13,734 bases of DNA from Chloroflexota bacterium (lineage in GTDB: Bacteria; Chloroflexota; Limnocylindria; QHBO01). The notes under the pieces were generated by a model. The model saw only the letters and a program-made list of their open reading frames with translations. It was not told where the DNA came from and made no database searches. Where the stretch lies: NCBI GenBank assembly GCA_013694795.1, contig JACDBS010000115.1, positions 1-13,734 of the forward strand, given 5' to 3'. Positions 1-6,725 of the stretch are shown here, piece after piece (position 1 is the first letter of the stretch; every line of letters begins with the position of its first letter). Made by a program: the position numbers and the translations under genes.

Positions 1-1
1 C

Positions 2-352
2 ACCCCCACCAAGCAGCGCGTTCTCACCGTCACCGGCGAGCGCGGCATGTACGTGGCCGACTACATCGAGCAGGACCTGGTCTTCTACGCCAATCCGGAT
101 GCGGACGGGACGTGGCTGAACCGAGGCGTGACCTCGGTGGCAGAGGGCGAGATGACGCGACGGTCGGTCCGGCGCGAGGAGCCGCTGACCGTCGAGCTGC
201 GCGAGTTCGCGCGGGCCGTGCGCGACGGCGCGCCGCCGCCGGTCGACCCCCACGATGCGATGGTCGCGCTGCTGCTGGCCCGCAAGATGGTGGAGTCGGC
301 GCTGTCGGGCGAGGTGATCGCCGGTGCCGCCCTGGAGGAGGTCCTGTCATGA
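2..352 (+). CDS. Gfo/Idh/MocA-family sugar oxidoreductase, C-terminal end (5' truncated by window)
   Basis: Only the last 116 residues are present; the start codon and the NAD(P)-binding Rossmann half lie upstream of the window. The frame is open from base 2 and ends in TGA at 350-352. The start of the fragment (KQRVLTVTGERGMYVADYIE), followed by a DLVFYAN stretch, matches the C-terminal beta-sheet region of Gfo/Idh/MocA dehydrogenases, where a core of the type 'vtGerGm..aD....dl.fy.n' is typical. The tail (ELREFARAVRDG, then PPPVDPHDAMVALLLARKMVESA) is the usual closing helix pair of WbpB-like sugar 3-dehydrogenases. Its stop overlaps the ATG of the next gene, a UDP-sugar 6-dehydrogenase, so the two are almost certainly co-translated. 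In Pseudomonas a WbpB/WbpA pair of this kind makes UDP-diacetylated glucuronic acid. That parallel suggests a nucleotide-sugar 3-dehydrogenase role, but the exact substrate cannot be read from this fragment. Confidence 0.85.
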   Translation, partial: TPTKQRVLTVTGERGMYVADYIEQDLVFYANPDADGTWLNRGVTSVAEGEMTRRSVRREEPLTVELREFARAVRDGAPPPVDPHDAMVALLLARKMVESALSGEVIAGAALEEVLS

Positions 353-1626
353 AGATCGCCGTGGTGGGGCTCGGGCACATCGGCCTGCCGCTGGCGGTCC
401 AGTACGCGTCGCGCGGGCACAACGTCCTCGGGGTCGACGTGGCCCCTGCGATCGTGGAAGCGATCAACCGCGGCGAGTCGCCACACGCCGACGAGCAGAC
501 GCTCATCGATCGCGTGCATGGGCTCGTGGCCGACGGACGCCTGCGCGCGACGACCTGGGAGGATCCGGCCGGCGTGCGCGAGGCGGAGGTCATCGTTGTC
601 ATCGTGCCGGTGGTCGTGGACGCCGAGCGCCAGATCGACTTCAATCCGATCGATGCCGCGACCCGCGACATCGCGGCCAATCTCGGCCGCGATGCGCTCG
701 TGATCTACGAGACGACCCTGCCGGTCGGCACCACCAGGGATCGTTTTGGACCGATGCTCGCCACCGTCAGTGGGATGGAGCTCGACCGTGACTTCTTCCT
801 GGCGTTCAGTCCCGAGCGCGTGCTCGTGGGCCGGGTCTTCGCCGACCTCCGGCGCTATCCGAAGATCGTGGGCGGCACGAGCGACGAGAGTACGCGCCGC
901 GCGGTCGAGTTCTATCGGTCCGCGCTGGACCCCGGCACCGAGGTGACGCAGGTCGCCAGTGCCGAGACGGCCGAGATGACGAAGCTGGCCGAGACGACCT
1001 ATCGCGACGTGAACATCGCCTACGCCAATGAGCTGGCCCGCTACGCCGCCCGCCACGGGATCGACATCATGGAGGTCATCGACGCCGCAAACTCGCAGCC
1101 GTACAGCCACATTCACCAGCCCGGCGTCGGGGTCGGCGGCCACTGCATCCCGGTCTACCCGCATTTCCTGTTCAACACTGATCCGGAGCTGCGCCTCCCA
1201 CCGCTGGCGCGAGAGATCAACGAGGGCATGGCGGCCTTCACCGTCGACACCATCGAGGACCGCATCGGCTCCCTGGATGGGCAGTCGGTGCTCGTCCTGG
1301 GCGTGGCATACCGCGGCGATGTGAAGGAGGATGCCTTCAGCTCCGCCTTCCGCCTGCGCGACGAGCTGCTGGCGGCCGGGGCGCGCGTCTTCGCCCACGA
1401 TCCGTACTTCGATGGGGAGCACCTGCGCAACCTGGGCTTCGAGCCCTACGACCTGGGCACGGACGAGCCGATCCGGGTCGCCGTCCTCCAGGCGGCGCAT
1501 GCCGCCTACCTGGAGCTTGATCCGGCCAGCCTCTCGGGCCTTGAGCTGTTCGTCGACGGGCGCAACGCCGTCGAAAAGGCGCCATATGAGCGTGCCGGCG
1601 TGGGATATGTCGGAATCGGTCGCTGA
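349..1626 (+). CDS. Nucleotide-sugar 6-dehydrogenase (UDP-GlcNAc/UDP-ManNAc dehydrogenase family, WbpA/WecC-like)
   Basis: This 425-residue protein has the usual family length. The enzyme oxidises C6 of a UDP-sugar to the uronic acid with two NAD+. The N-terminal Rossmann motif is GLGHIG (residues 7-12), with D30 at the end of strand beta-2 to hold NAD. Next come ETTLPVGTT (the STVPPGTT-type loop), FSPERV, and a central helix with K212 and N222 (KLAETTYRDVNIAYANELA). The catalytic cysteine is C266 in GVGVGGHCIPVYP. The C-terminal UDP-binding domain contains LGVAYRGDVKEDAFSSAFRL, equivalent to the K-D-x-R-xS motif of relatives. The ATG overlaps the preceding stop as ATGA, and a strong GGAGGAGG ribosome-binding site lies about 7 nt upstream, which fixes the start. 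No change is visible at a key residue. The substrate could be UDP-GlcNAc, UDP-ManNAc or UDP-Glc; the oxidoreductase upstream favours an N-acetyl-hexosamine. Confidence 0.93.
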   Translation: MKIAVVGLGHIGLPLAVQYASRGHNVLGVDVAPAIVEAINRGESPHADEQTLIDRVHGLVADGRLRATTWEDPAGVREAEVIVVIVPVVVDAERQIDFNPIDAATRDIAANLGRDALVIYETTLPVGTTRDRFGPMLATVSGMELDRDFFLAFSPERVLVGRVFADLRRYPKIVGGTSDESTRRAVEFYRSALDPGTEVTQVASAETAEMTKLAETTYRDVNIAYANELARYAARHGIDIMEVIDAANSQPYSHIHQPGVGVGGHCIPVYPHFLFNTDPELRLPPLAREINEGMAAFTVDTIEDRIGSLDGQSVLVLGVAYRGDVKEDAFSSAFRLRDELLAAGARVFAHDPYFDGEHLRNLGFEPYDLGTDEPIRVAVLQAAHAAYLELDPASLSGLELFVDGRNAVEKAPYERAGVGYVGIGR

Positions 1627-2416
1627 GGCCGCCGACGCCGCGCCGTCGGTCGGGATGGCCGTCGGGCGGGATGTCTGGGTCGTCCTTCCCACCTACAACG
1701 AGCGTGAGAACCTTGAGCCGATGGCGACGGCCATCCTGGCCGCGCTGCCGGAGGCATCCCTCCTCATCGTGGACGACGCCTCTCCCGACGGCACCGGCGA
1801 GATCGCCGACACCATTGCTGCCCGCGATGGTCGGGTCTCGGTGCTGCATCGGCCCGGCAAGCAGGGGCTGGGCGTGGCCTACCGAGACGGCTTTCGCTGG
1901 GTGCTCGAGCGGCCAGAGGCCCGGGCGGTGGTGCAGATGGACGCGGACTTCAGCCACGACCCGGCGGTCCTGCCGCGTCTCCTGGCACCGCTGATGGGCA
2001 ACGCCGACCTCGTGCTCGGCACCCGCTACATGCTGGGCGGCGACACCGTTGGCTGGCCGTGGTACCGGAAGATGATCAGCCGGGGCGGCACGCTCTTCGC
2101 GCGTACGGTGCTGATGTTGCCGTACCGCGACCTGACCGGCGGCTTCAAGGCGTGGCGGCGCGAGCTGATCGACGCCATCCGCCTGCGCGAGACCGCCGGT
2201 TCCGGCTACGGCTTCCAGATCGAGACGACCTGGTGGGCGCATCGGCGCGGCGCGACCATCGTGCAGGTGCCCATCGTCTTTCGCGAGCGCGTGGCCGGCA
2301 CCTCGAAGATGAGCGGCGGGATCGTGCGCGAGGCCATCCTCCTCGTGCTCCGCCTGCGCTGGGGCGCCATCCGCGACGCCGTCCTGCGACCCGGAGCGCG
2401 TCAGGGCCGTCTGTAA
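1586..2416 (+). CDS. Polyprenol-phosphate mannose synthase-like GT2 glycosyltransferase
   Basis: A GT-A fold family 2 transferase of the DPM1 type, which moves a hexose from GDP- or UDP-sugar to polyprenyl phosphate on the inner face of the membrane, giving the lipid-linked donor for extracytoplasmic transferases. Visible motifs are VVLPTYNERENL near the start, VDDASPDGTG (D63, D64), MDADFSHDP (D119, D121, the metal-binding DxD region), GTRYMLGG, DLTGGFKAWRRELID, GYGFQIE, and VPIVFRERVAGTSKM, which closes the catalytic domain. No C-terminal GtrA or other membrane segment follows, so it is a soluble or peripheral single-domain enzyme of 276 residues. The start is uncertain. ATG 1586 has AAGG 6 nt upstream but overlaps the dehydrogenase by 41 nt. 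ATG 1607 overlaps by 20 nt. ATG 1655 (MAVGRDVWVVLP, 253 residues) gives no overlap and fits the family N-terminus, but has no visible ribosome-binding site. Confidence 0.88.
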   Translation: MSVPAWDMSESVAEAADAAPSVGMAVGRDVWVVLPTYNERENLEPMATAILAALPEASLLIVDDASPDGTGEIADTIAARDGRVSVLHRPGKQGLGVAYRDGFRWVLERPEARAVVQMDADFSHDPAVLPRLLAPLMGNADLVLGTRYMLGGDTVGWPWYRKMISRGGTLFARTVLMLPYRDLTGGFKAWRRELIDAIRLRETAGSGYGFQIETTWWAHRRGATIVQVPIVFRERVAGTSKMSGGIVREAILLVLRLRWGAIRDAVLRPGARQGRL

Positions 2417-2442
2417 CCCGGTCAAGCGGTGCCCGCCTCGCG

Positions 2443-2571
2443 GTTGCGCTCAGCGCACCGATCCACGAGGCACAGGGCGAATCGGCCCACTGTAGGTTCA
2501 GGAATTGCGATTGGGCGCAACTCCTGAACCATTTGAGGCGCAACTTCGCACTTGGGTGCGCTCAGCGCAAC
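2443..2571. repeat. Inverted-repeat-bounded intergenic element with internal hairpins
   Basis: Within the 286-bp gap between the GT2 gene and the foldase gene, GTTGCGCTCAGCGCACC (2443-2459) and GGTGCGCTCAGCGCAAC (2555-2571) are inverted copies with a single central mismatch. Each also contains the 13-mer palindrome TGCGCTCAGCGCA, centred on one unpaired base (2445-2457 and 2557-2569). A 9-mer direct repeat, GGCGCAACT, occurs at 2514-2522 and 2537-2545. CCCACTG (2486-2492) can pair with CAGTGGG (2571-2577), and CGCAC (2547-2551) with GTGCG (2556-2560). No target-site duplication, transposase remnant or U-tract is visible, so I do not call it an insertion sequence or a terminator. It could be a structured RNA, a non-autonomous element or a protein-binding region. 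The rest of the gap shows only a possible -10 box. Confidence 0.6.
2495..2530. other. Strong 15-bp imperfect hairpin (inverted repeat)
   Basis: GGTTCAGGA (2495-2503) pairs perfectly with TCCTGAACC (2522-2530). After one A/C mismatch, TTGCG (2505-2509) pairs with CGCAA (2516-2520), leaving a six-base ATTGGG loop. Fourteen of fifteen positions pair. The bases after it (ATTTGAGG) are not a T-run, so it is not a standard intrinsic terminator in either direction. It lies about 80 bp downstream of the GT2 stop and about 170 bp upstream of the foldase start. Confidence 0.75.
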
Positions 2572-2633
2572 AGTGGGACCAGGAACCGCGCCAGGAGGCA
2601 GCTCAGTCGCGTGCGCTCCCCCACGGCATCCGC

Positions 2634-2639
2634 TAGCAT
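2634..2639 (+). promoter_or_regulatory. Possible -10 box (TAGCAT) for the foldase gene
   Basis: TAGCAT in CCGCTAGCATGG has the TAnnnT form of a housekeeping -10 element and sits 63 nt before the ATG at 2703. No convincing -35 hexamer lies 16-18 nt upstream. The same hexamer occurs 61 nt before the first CWB2 gene. This is a low-information motif, so the call is tentative. Confidence 0.3.
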
Positions 2640-2702
2640 GGCGCCTCGCTCGCCCGGCGGCTGTGATGGCCGCACGCCGAGCCGCTGCATGACCATGAGC
2701 CG

Positions 2703-4433
2703 ATGAGCCTTCGATCCCGACCGGTCCTCGACCGCAAGCACCGACCCCGCTGGCAGGATGAGCTGCGCACCCAGCAGCTCACGGTCATCGCCTTCGCCGT
2801 CGCGATCGCGCTGGCGCTGGGGATCTTCGGCGCGGCGGCGTGGAACGGCTACTGGGAATCGCATTTCCGGCCGGTCGCCGCCGTCGCCGGCACGACCTAC
2901 GACCGCGCGGACCTGTCCGAGCGCGAACGGATCATGACCGCCGAGGCGATCTCCGCCATCACCGAGCTCCAGGCCCAGCTGGGCGGGCCGCGCGACGAGC
3001 TCATTCAGCAGCAGATCGACAGCATCAGCCAAGGATTCAACAGCCTCACCACGAACGCTGCGCAGTCGCTTGTGGACAGGGCCGTGCTCTCCGCCCAGGT
3101 CGACGAGTTCGGCGTTTCGGTCAGCGATGCGGAGCTCGCTGCCGGGCTGGCCGACAGGCTCACCCTGCGGGAGCTGGTGAATGCGAACCTGATCCTGGTC
3201 GAGGCCCTTCCGGCCGACGCCGAGCCCGATGACGAGCCGACCGATGCCCAACGAGCCGAGGCCCAGGCGGCGGCACAGGCGACACTCGAGCGCGTGGAAG
3301 GCGGCGAGGATTTCGCCACGGTCGCCGCCGAGACCAGCGACGACTTCACCGCGTCCGTGGGTGGTTCCCTCGGCTGGTTCGAAGCCGATGACCCCGCCTA
3401 CGGCGAATACTTCGACGCCCTTGCCGATGCCGACGAAGGAGACCTGGTCGGGCCGATCGAGACGGAGCGCGGGGCGGCGGTGCTGGAGCTCGTCACGCGA
3501 CGGGAGGCCACGTCCGAGGGCGGCCTGGGCGAAGTGCTGCGCGCGCAGGGGGTCGACGAGGCGACCTACCGCGACTACGTGCGCGGCGAGCTGCTGGTTG
3601 ATCAGCTCCACGACCACTTCGAGGACGAGGTGGTGACCGCGACCGCGCCGCAGCAGCGAGTGGCCCAGATCTTCATCGCCGCCCCGGTCTCCGGCACCGT
3701 CGTGCCGCAGGAGCGGTCGCGTCACATCCTGGTCCAGCCGGATCCCGAGCTCGAGGACCAGGCGGAGGCGACCGATGAGCAGTGGGACGCGGCGCTCTCC
3801 GAGGCAGGCGAGGTGCAGGTGCTGGTGGAAGCCACGGATGCGGACTGGTTCACCATCGCGGAGGAGCACAGCGACGACACCGGCTCCGCCACGCGCGGCG
3901 GCGATCTGGGTTGGTACGACCCGGCGAATCCGGGGTTCGTGCCCGAGTTCGCGGCGGCCCTCGCCGAGCTCGGAGTCGGCGAAGTGAGCGATCCGATTCG
4001 CACCGACTTCGGCTACCACGTCATCCAGAAGTCCGGCGAGCGCGAGAGCCCGCAGGCCCAGGCGGCCGATCTCGTGGAGCAGCTCCGCGCGGATCCCGAT
4101 ACCTTCGCCGAGGTTGCGACGCGGATGAGCGAGGATCACGAGACGGCGCGCGACGGCGGTGAGCTCGGCTGGGTCGCGCCGTACCAGCTGAGCGCCGCGC
4201 TGGAAGAGGCGGTCTTCGGCCTCAGCGAAGTGGGCGAGATCAGCGATCCGATCGACGCGGGGACCGAGGGGATCACCATCTACCAACTGCTCGAGTCGAG
4301 CGACGGCGTCGAGATTGAGGACGATCGGCTGGAGCAGATCCGCTCCAGCGGCTTCGACCGCTGGTTGGACGACGAAGTCCGGGCGCCGGTCGAGACCTGG
4401 ATCGACCCGCAGTTCGCCTCGACCACCGCCTGA
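2703..4433 (+). CDS. Membrane-anchored parvulin-type peptidylprolyl isomerase / foldase (PrsA/SurA-like) with three rotamase-like modules
   Basis: This 576-residue protein has a basic N-terminus and one membrane segment at about residues 27-48 (LTVIAFAVAIALALGIFGAAA), with no lipobox, so it is probably an anchored extracytoplasmic foldase. A helical, glutamine- and glutamate-rich SurA_N-like region follows. Three PpiC-like modules come next: about 160-265 (GEDFATVAAE, GGSLGWF, then a VGPIET stretch), about 337-446 (RSRHILVQ with H341, then GGDLGWY, SDPIRTDFGYHVIQ with H439) and about 463-535 (DTFAEVATRMSED, GGELGWV, SDPID). Only the middle module has both histidines of the parvulin active site. 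In the first module the HILV position reads NLILV, and the third lacks that strand. The protein is very acidic outside the anchor. The role would be to help exported proteins fold at the membrane. An in-frame TGA at 2664 limits upstream starts and no clear Shine-Dalgarno is present. The mazG ATG follows 4 nt after the stop. Confidence 0.88.
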   Translation: MSLRSRPVLDRKHRPRWQDELRTQQLTVIAFAVAIALALGIFGAAAWNGYWESHFRPVAAVAGTTYDRADLSERERIMTAEAISAITELQAQLGGPRDELIQQQIDSISQGFNSLTTNAAQSLVDRAVLSAQVDEFGVSVSDAELAAGLADRLTLRELVNANLILVEALPADAEPDDEPTDAQRAEAQAAAQATLERVEGGEDFATVAAETSDDFTASVGGSLGWFEADDPAYGEYFDALADADEGDLVGPIETERGAAVLELVTRREATSEGGLGEVLRAQGVDEATYRDYVRGELLVDQLHDHFEDEVVTATAPQQRVAQIFIAAPVSGTVVPQERSRHILVQPDPELEDQAEATDEQWDAALSEAGEVQVLVEATDADWFTIAEEHSDDTGSATRGGDLGWYDPANPGFVPEFAAALAELGVGEVSDPIRTDFGYHVIQKSGERESPQAQAADLVEQLRADPDTFAEVATRMSEDHETARDGGELGWVAPYQLSAALEEAVFGLSEVGEISDPIDAGTEGITIYQLLESSDGVEIEDDRLEQIRSSGFDRWLDDEVRAPVETWIDPQFASTTA

Positions 4434-4437
4434 GCCG

Positions 4438-5544
4438 ATGACCCCCGACGCATCGCGCGGCGTCGACAAGCTGCTGGCCGCAGCCGGCATCGATGCCGCG
4501 GACGGTGTCCAATTGGTGGCAGCCAGCCGGCTGTCATCGGTCCCGTTCGATCCTTCGCTGCCGCTGCTCATCCTGCGCGGCGGTCCGCCGGCCACACCGC
4601 CGCTGCCGGGTCGCCATGCCCGCTCCGGGCCGCTCGATGTGCTCGGCTCTCTCTACCCCTTGACGCACGGTCTGACCCGGCTCGGCGACGGCGCGGCGCT
4701 GACGCTCGACTCGCTCGATGAGGCCACCCTGCTCGCCGCCGATTGGCTCATCGGGCCGCTGGATGCGGTCGACAACCTGGCCAGCCCGCACGGCATGGCC
4801 GCCATCAGCGCCCGGCTGCGCGCGCCCGACGGCTGCCCGTGGGATCGGAAGCAGACCCACCGGACTCTGCGCCCTTACCTCTTGGAGGAGGCCTACGAGA
4901 CGATCGACGCCATCGAGAACGGGTCGCCGGCCGACCTGGCCGAGGAGCTGGGCGATGTCCTGCTCCAGGTCATTCTCCACGCGCAGTTTGCCGCCGAGGC
5001 CGGCGAGTTCGACCTGACCGATGTGTATCGGTCCATTGGCGCCAAGATCGTGAGACGCCATCCGCACGTCTTCGGCGAGGTCGCCGTCGACGGCGTCGCC
5101 GCGGTCGCCAGCAACTGGGAGGCGATCAAGGCCGGCGAGCGTGCCACCGGCGGCAAGGAGCACGATGGCGCCTTCGGCAGTGTCGCTCGCGCCCTGCCGG
5201 CCCTGGCAGGAAGCCGCGAGATTCAGGAGCGCGCATCCACGCTGGGATGGGACTGGGACGCCATCGCCGGCGTGTGGGAGAAGGTCCACGAGGAGATCAC
5301 CGAGCTGCGCGGTGCCGGGACGGACGACGAGCGCCTGCACGAACTGGGCGATGTCCTCTTCGCGCTCGTCAACCTGGCGCGCTGGATGAAGCTGGACCCC
5401 GAAGAGGCGCTGCGGACCGCAAACCACCGATGGGTGGCGCGCTATCGAAACGTCGAGCGCCTGGCCGCCGAGCGTGGCGTTGATCTCGATGCCCTGACAT
5501 TGGCCGAGAAGGATCTGCTGTGGGACGAGGCCAAGCGTTCATGA
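4438..5544 (+). CDS. mazG: Nucleoside triphosphate pyrophosphohydrolase MazG with truncated tetrapyrrole-methylase-like N-terminus
   Basis: MazG hydrolyses NTPs and dNTPs to the monophosphate and pyrophosphate, and so cleans the nucleotide pool. The protein has 368 residues. The first MazG half starts near residue 122, with C133-PWD, the helix EEAYETIDAI (E150, E151, E154) and EELGD (169-173), the usual Mg-binding acidic cluster. RRHPHVFG follows. The second half contains LGWDWDAI, a KVHEEITEL helix and a second ELGD (302-305) before the closing HRWVARYRNVE. Residues 1-120 are not MazG. VDKLLAAAGIDAADGVQLV and LGSLYPLTHGLTRLGDG resemble the C-terminal part of the TP-methylase (YabN-type) domain fused to MazG in many Gram-positives and Chloroflexota. 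The SAM-binding N-terminal half is absent. The ATG lies 4 nt after the foldase stop; upstream sequence in this frame is foldase coding, so the domain truly begins here. Confidence 0.92.
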   Translation: MTPDASRGVDKLLAAAGIDAADGVQLVAASRLSSVPFDPSLPLLILRGGPPATPPLPGRHARSGPLDVLGSLYPLTHGLTRLGDGAALTLDSLDEATLLAADWLIGPLDAVDNLASPHGMAAISARLRAPDGCPWDRKQTHRTLRPYLLEEAYETIDAIENGSPADLAEELGDVLLQVILHAQFAAEAGEFDLTDVYRSIGAKIVRRHPHVFGEVAVDGVAAVASNWEAIKAGERATGGKEHDGAFGSVARALPALAGSREIQERASTLGWDWDAIAGVWEKVHEEITELRGAGTDDERLHELGDVLFALVNLARWMKLDPEEALRTANHRWVARYRNVERLAAERGVDLDALTLAEKDLLWDEAKRS

Positions 5545-6725
5545 GCCGCGTCGCGATCGTCGTCCATGCCGTCTACCCCGGAGACCCCCGCATCCGCCGC
5601 CAGAGCGACGCGCTGCTCGAAGAGGGGCACGAGGTCGACATCATCTGCCTGCGTCAACCCGGAGAGGCATTTGAAGAGGCCGATGGCGCGCTGCGCATCG
5701 TGCGCATGCCGCTCAACCGCGGCTTCATCGGCTTTGCCGGGCACATCGCCGAATACGCTGCCTTCAGCGCCATGGTGGCCTGGCGACTGGCACGCGAACA
5801 TCGCACCCGGAGGTACGACCTGGTCCAGGTGGCGACGGTGCCCGACTTCCTTGTCTTCGCCGCGCTGCCCGAGAAGCTCGGCGGCGTGCCGCTGCTGCTT
5901 GACCTGCACGAGGACATGCCGGAATTCTTCCGCGACCGGTTCGCGAGCCCGCTGCTGCGCCCGCTCCTGCCGATGGTGACCGCGGCCACGCGAGCTTCGG
6001 CGGCGGTGGCCGACGCGATCATCACCGTGCACGAGCCGTTGCGACTGCTTTCCATCGCCCGTGGCGTGGATCCAGAGCGCATCAGCGTGGTCATGAACAG
6101 CGCGGATGGTCGCCTGTTCGACCCGTCGCGGCACGAGCGACGAGGGTTCATGGCGGATGGGACGCTGCGCCTCATCCACCATTCGAACTTCCAGCGCATC
6201 TACGGCCTGGACGTGGCGATCGAGGGGCTGGCCCGCATCCGCTCCGACCTGCCGTGGCGCCTGGACGTCTATGGCGACGGCCCGTGGCGGCCCCAGATCG
6301 AGGCCGCCGTCGAGCGCACCGGGACCGGCGACCGGGTGACCCTCCACGGCCGCGTGGCAATGGACGATCTGCCGGGGCTGCTGGCCGGCTCCGACATCGG
6401 CCTGGTGCCATCGGTGGCCGAGCCGTACATGGCGTACAGCCTCAGCACCAAGCTGCTGGAGTACGCGGCCATGGGCGTCCCGACCATCGCCACTGATCTC
6501 GCCACCTTCCGACATCACTTCACCGATGCGGCCCTGTGCTTCGTTCCCGGCGGTGATCGCGATGTGCTGGCTCGCGCGGTCGAGGCGCTCGTCCACGATC
6601 CGACCCGAACGGTCGCCATGGGACTCGAGGCCCAGCGCCAGGCCGCCGCCTACGACTGGGAGCACCAGCGGCGGCGCTACCTGGAGATTGTCGACCGCCT
6701 GGTTACGGAGGGCGCGGCGGGCTGA
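5541..6725 (+). CDS. GT4-family glycosyltransferase (GT-B fold)
   Basis: This 394-residue protein has two Rossmann-like domains. The N-terminal acceptor domain opens with VAIVVHAVYPGDPRIRRQS, typical of GT4 enzymes acting on surface polysaccharides, and contains LDLHEDMPEFFRDRF. The inter-domain strand VVMNSADGRLFDP leads into the donor domain: LIHHSNFQRIYGLDVAIEGL, DVYGDGPWRPQIEAA, VTLHGRV, then the EX7E-like region AEPYMAYSLSTKLLEYAAMG (E294, K304, E307) that contacts the nucleotide-sugar. There is no signal peptide, so it is cytoplasmic or peripheral. The ATG overlaps the mazG TGA as ATGA, with GAGG about 10 nt upstream. An in-frame GTG at 5520 would add seven residues but has no support. 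The last 49 nt are shared, antisense, with the O-antigen-ligase gene. Donor and acceptor sugars cannot be told from sequence; context suggests an exported glycan. Confidence 0.9.
   Translation: MSRVAIVVHAVYPGDPRIRRQSDALLEEGHEVDIICLRQPGEAFEEADGALRIVRMPLNRGFIGFAGHIAEYAAFSAMVAWRLAREHRTRRYDLVQVATVPDFLVFAALPEKLGGVPLLLDLHEDMPEFFRDRFASPLLRPLLPMVTAATRASAAVADAIITVHEPLRLLSIARGVDPERISVVMNSADGRLFDPSRHERRGFMADGTLRLIHHSNFQRIYGLDVAIEGLARIRSDLPWRLDVYGDGPWRPQIEAAVERTGTGDRVTLHGRVAMDDLPGLLAGSDIGLVPSVAEPYMAYSLSTKLLEYAAMGVPTIATDLATFRHHFTDAALCFVPGGDRDVLARAVEALVHDPTRTVAMGLEAQRQAAAYDWEHQRRRYLEIVDRLVTEGAAG

Noticed and set aside
85..1692. 535-residue antisense open frame across the dehydrogenase
   Set aside because: It overlaps a fully conserved enzyme and shows no motif of its own.
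2495..2530. Hairpin as an intrinsic terminator of the GT2 gene
   Set aside because: The stem is strong, but no T-run follows on either strand and it lies about 80 bp after the stop, so I list it as a hairpin of unknown role.
2443..2571. Insertion sequence or MITE with terminal inverted repeats
   Set aside because: No target-site duplication or transposase fragment is visible and only one copy is in the window; kept as a finding but not called a mobile element.
2562..4595. 677-residue antisense open frame across the foldase gene
   Set aside because: It is antisense to a gene with clear parvulin and membrane motifs; its translation is Arg/Gly/Leu-rich with no recognisable motif. Long antisense frames are expected at this GC content.
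5520..5540. GTG at 5520 as the GT4 start
   Set aside because: It would add seven residues not typical of the family; ATG 5541 forms the ATGA overlap with mazG, has GAGG at a usable distance and starts right before the first beta strand.
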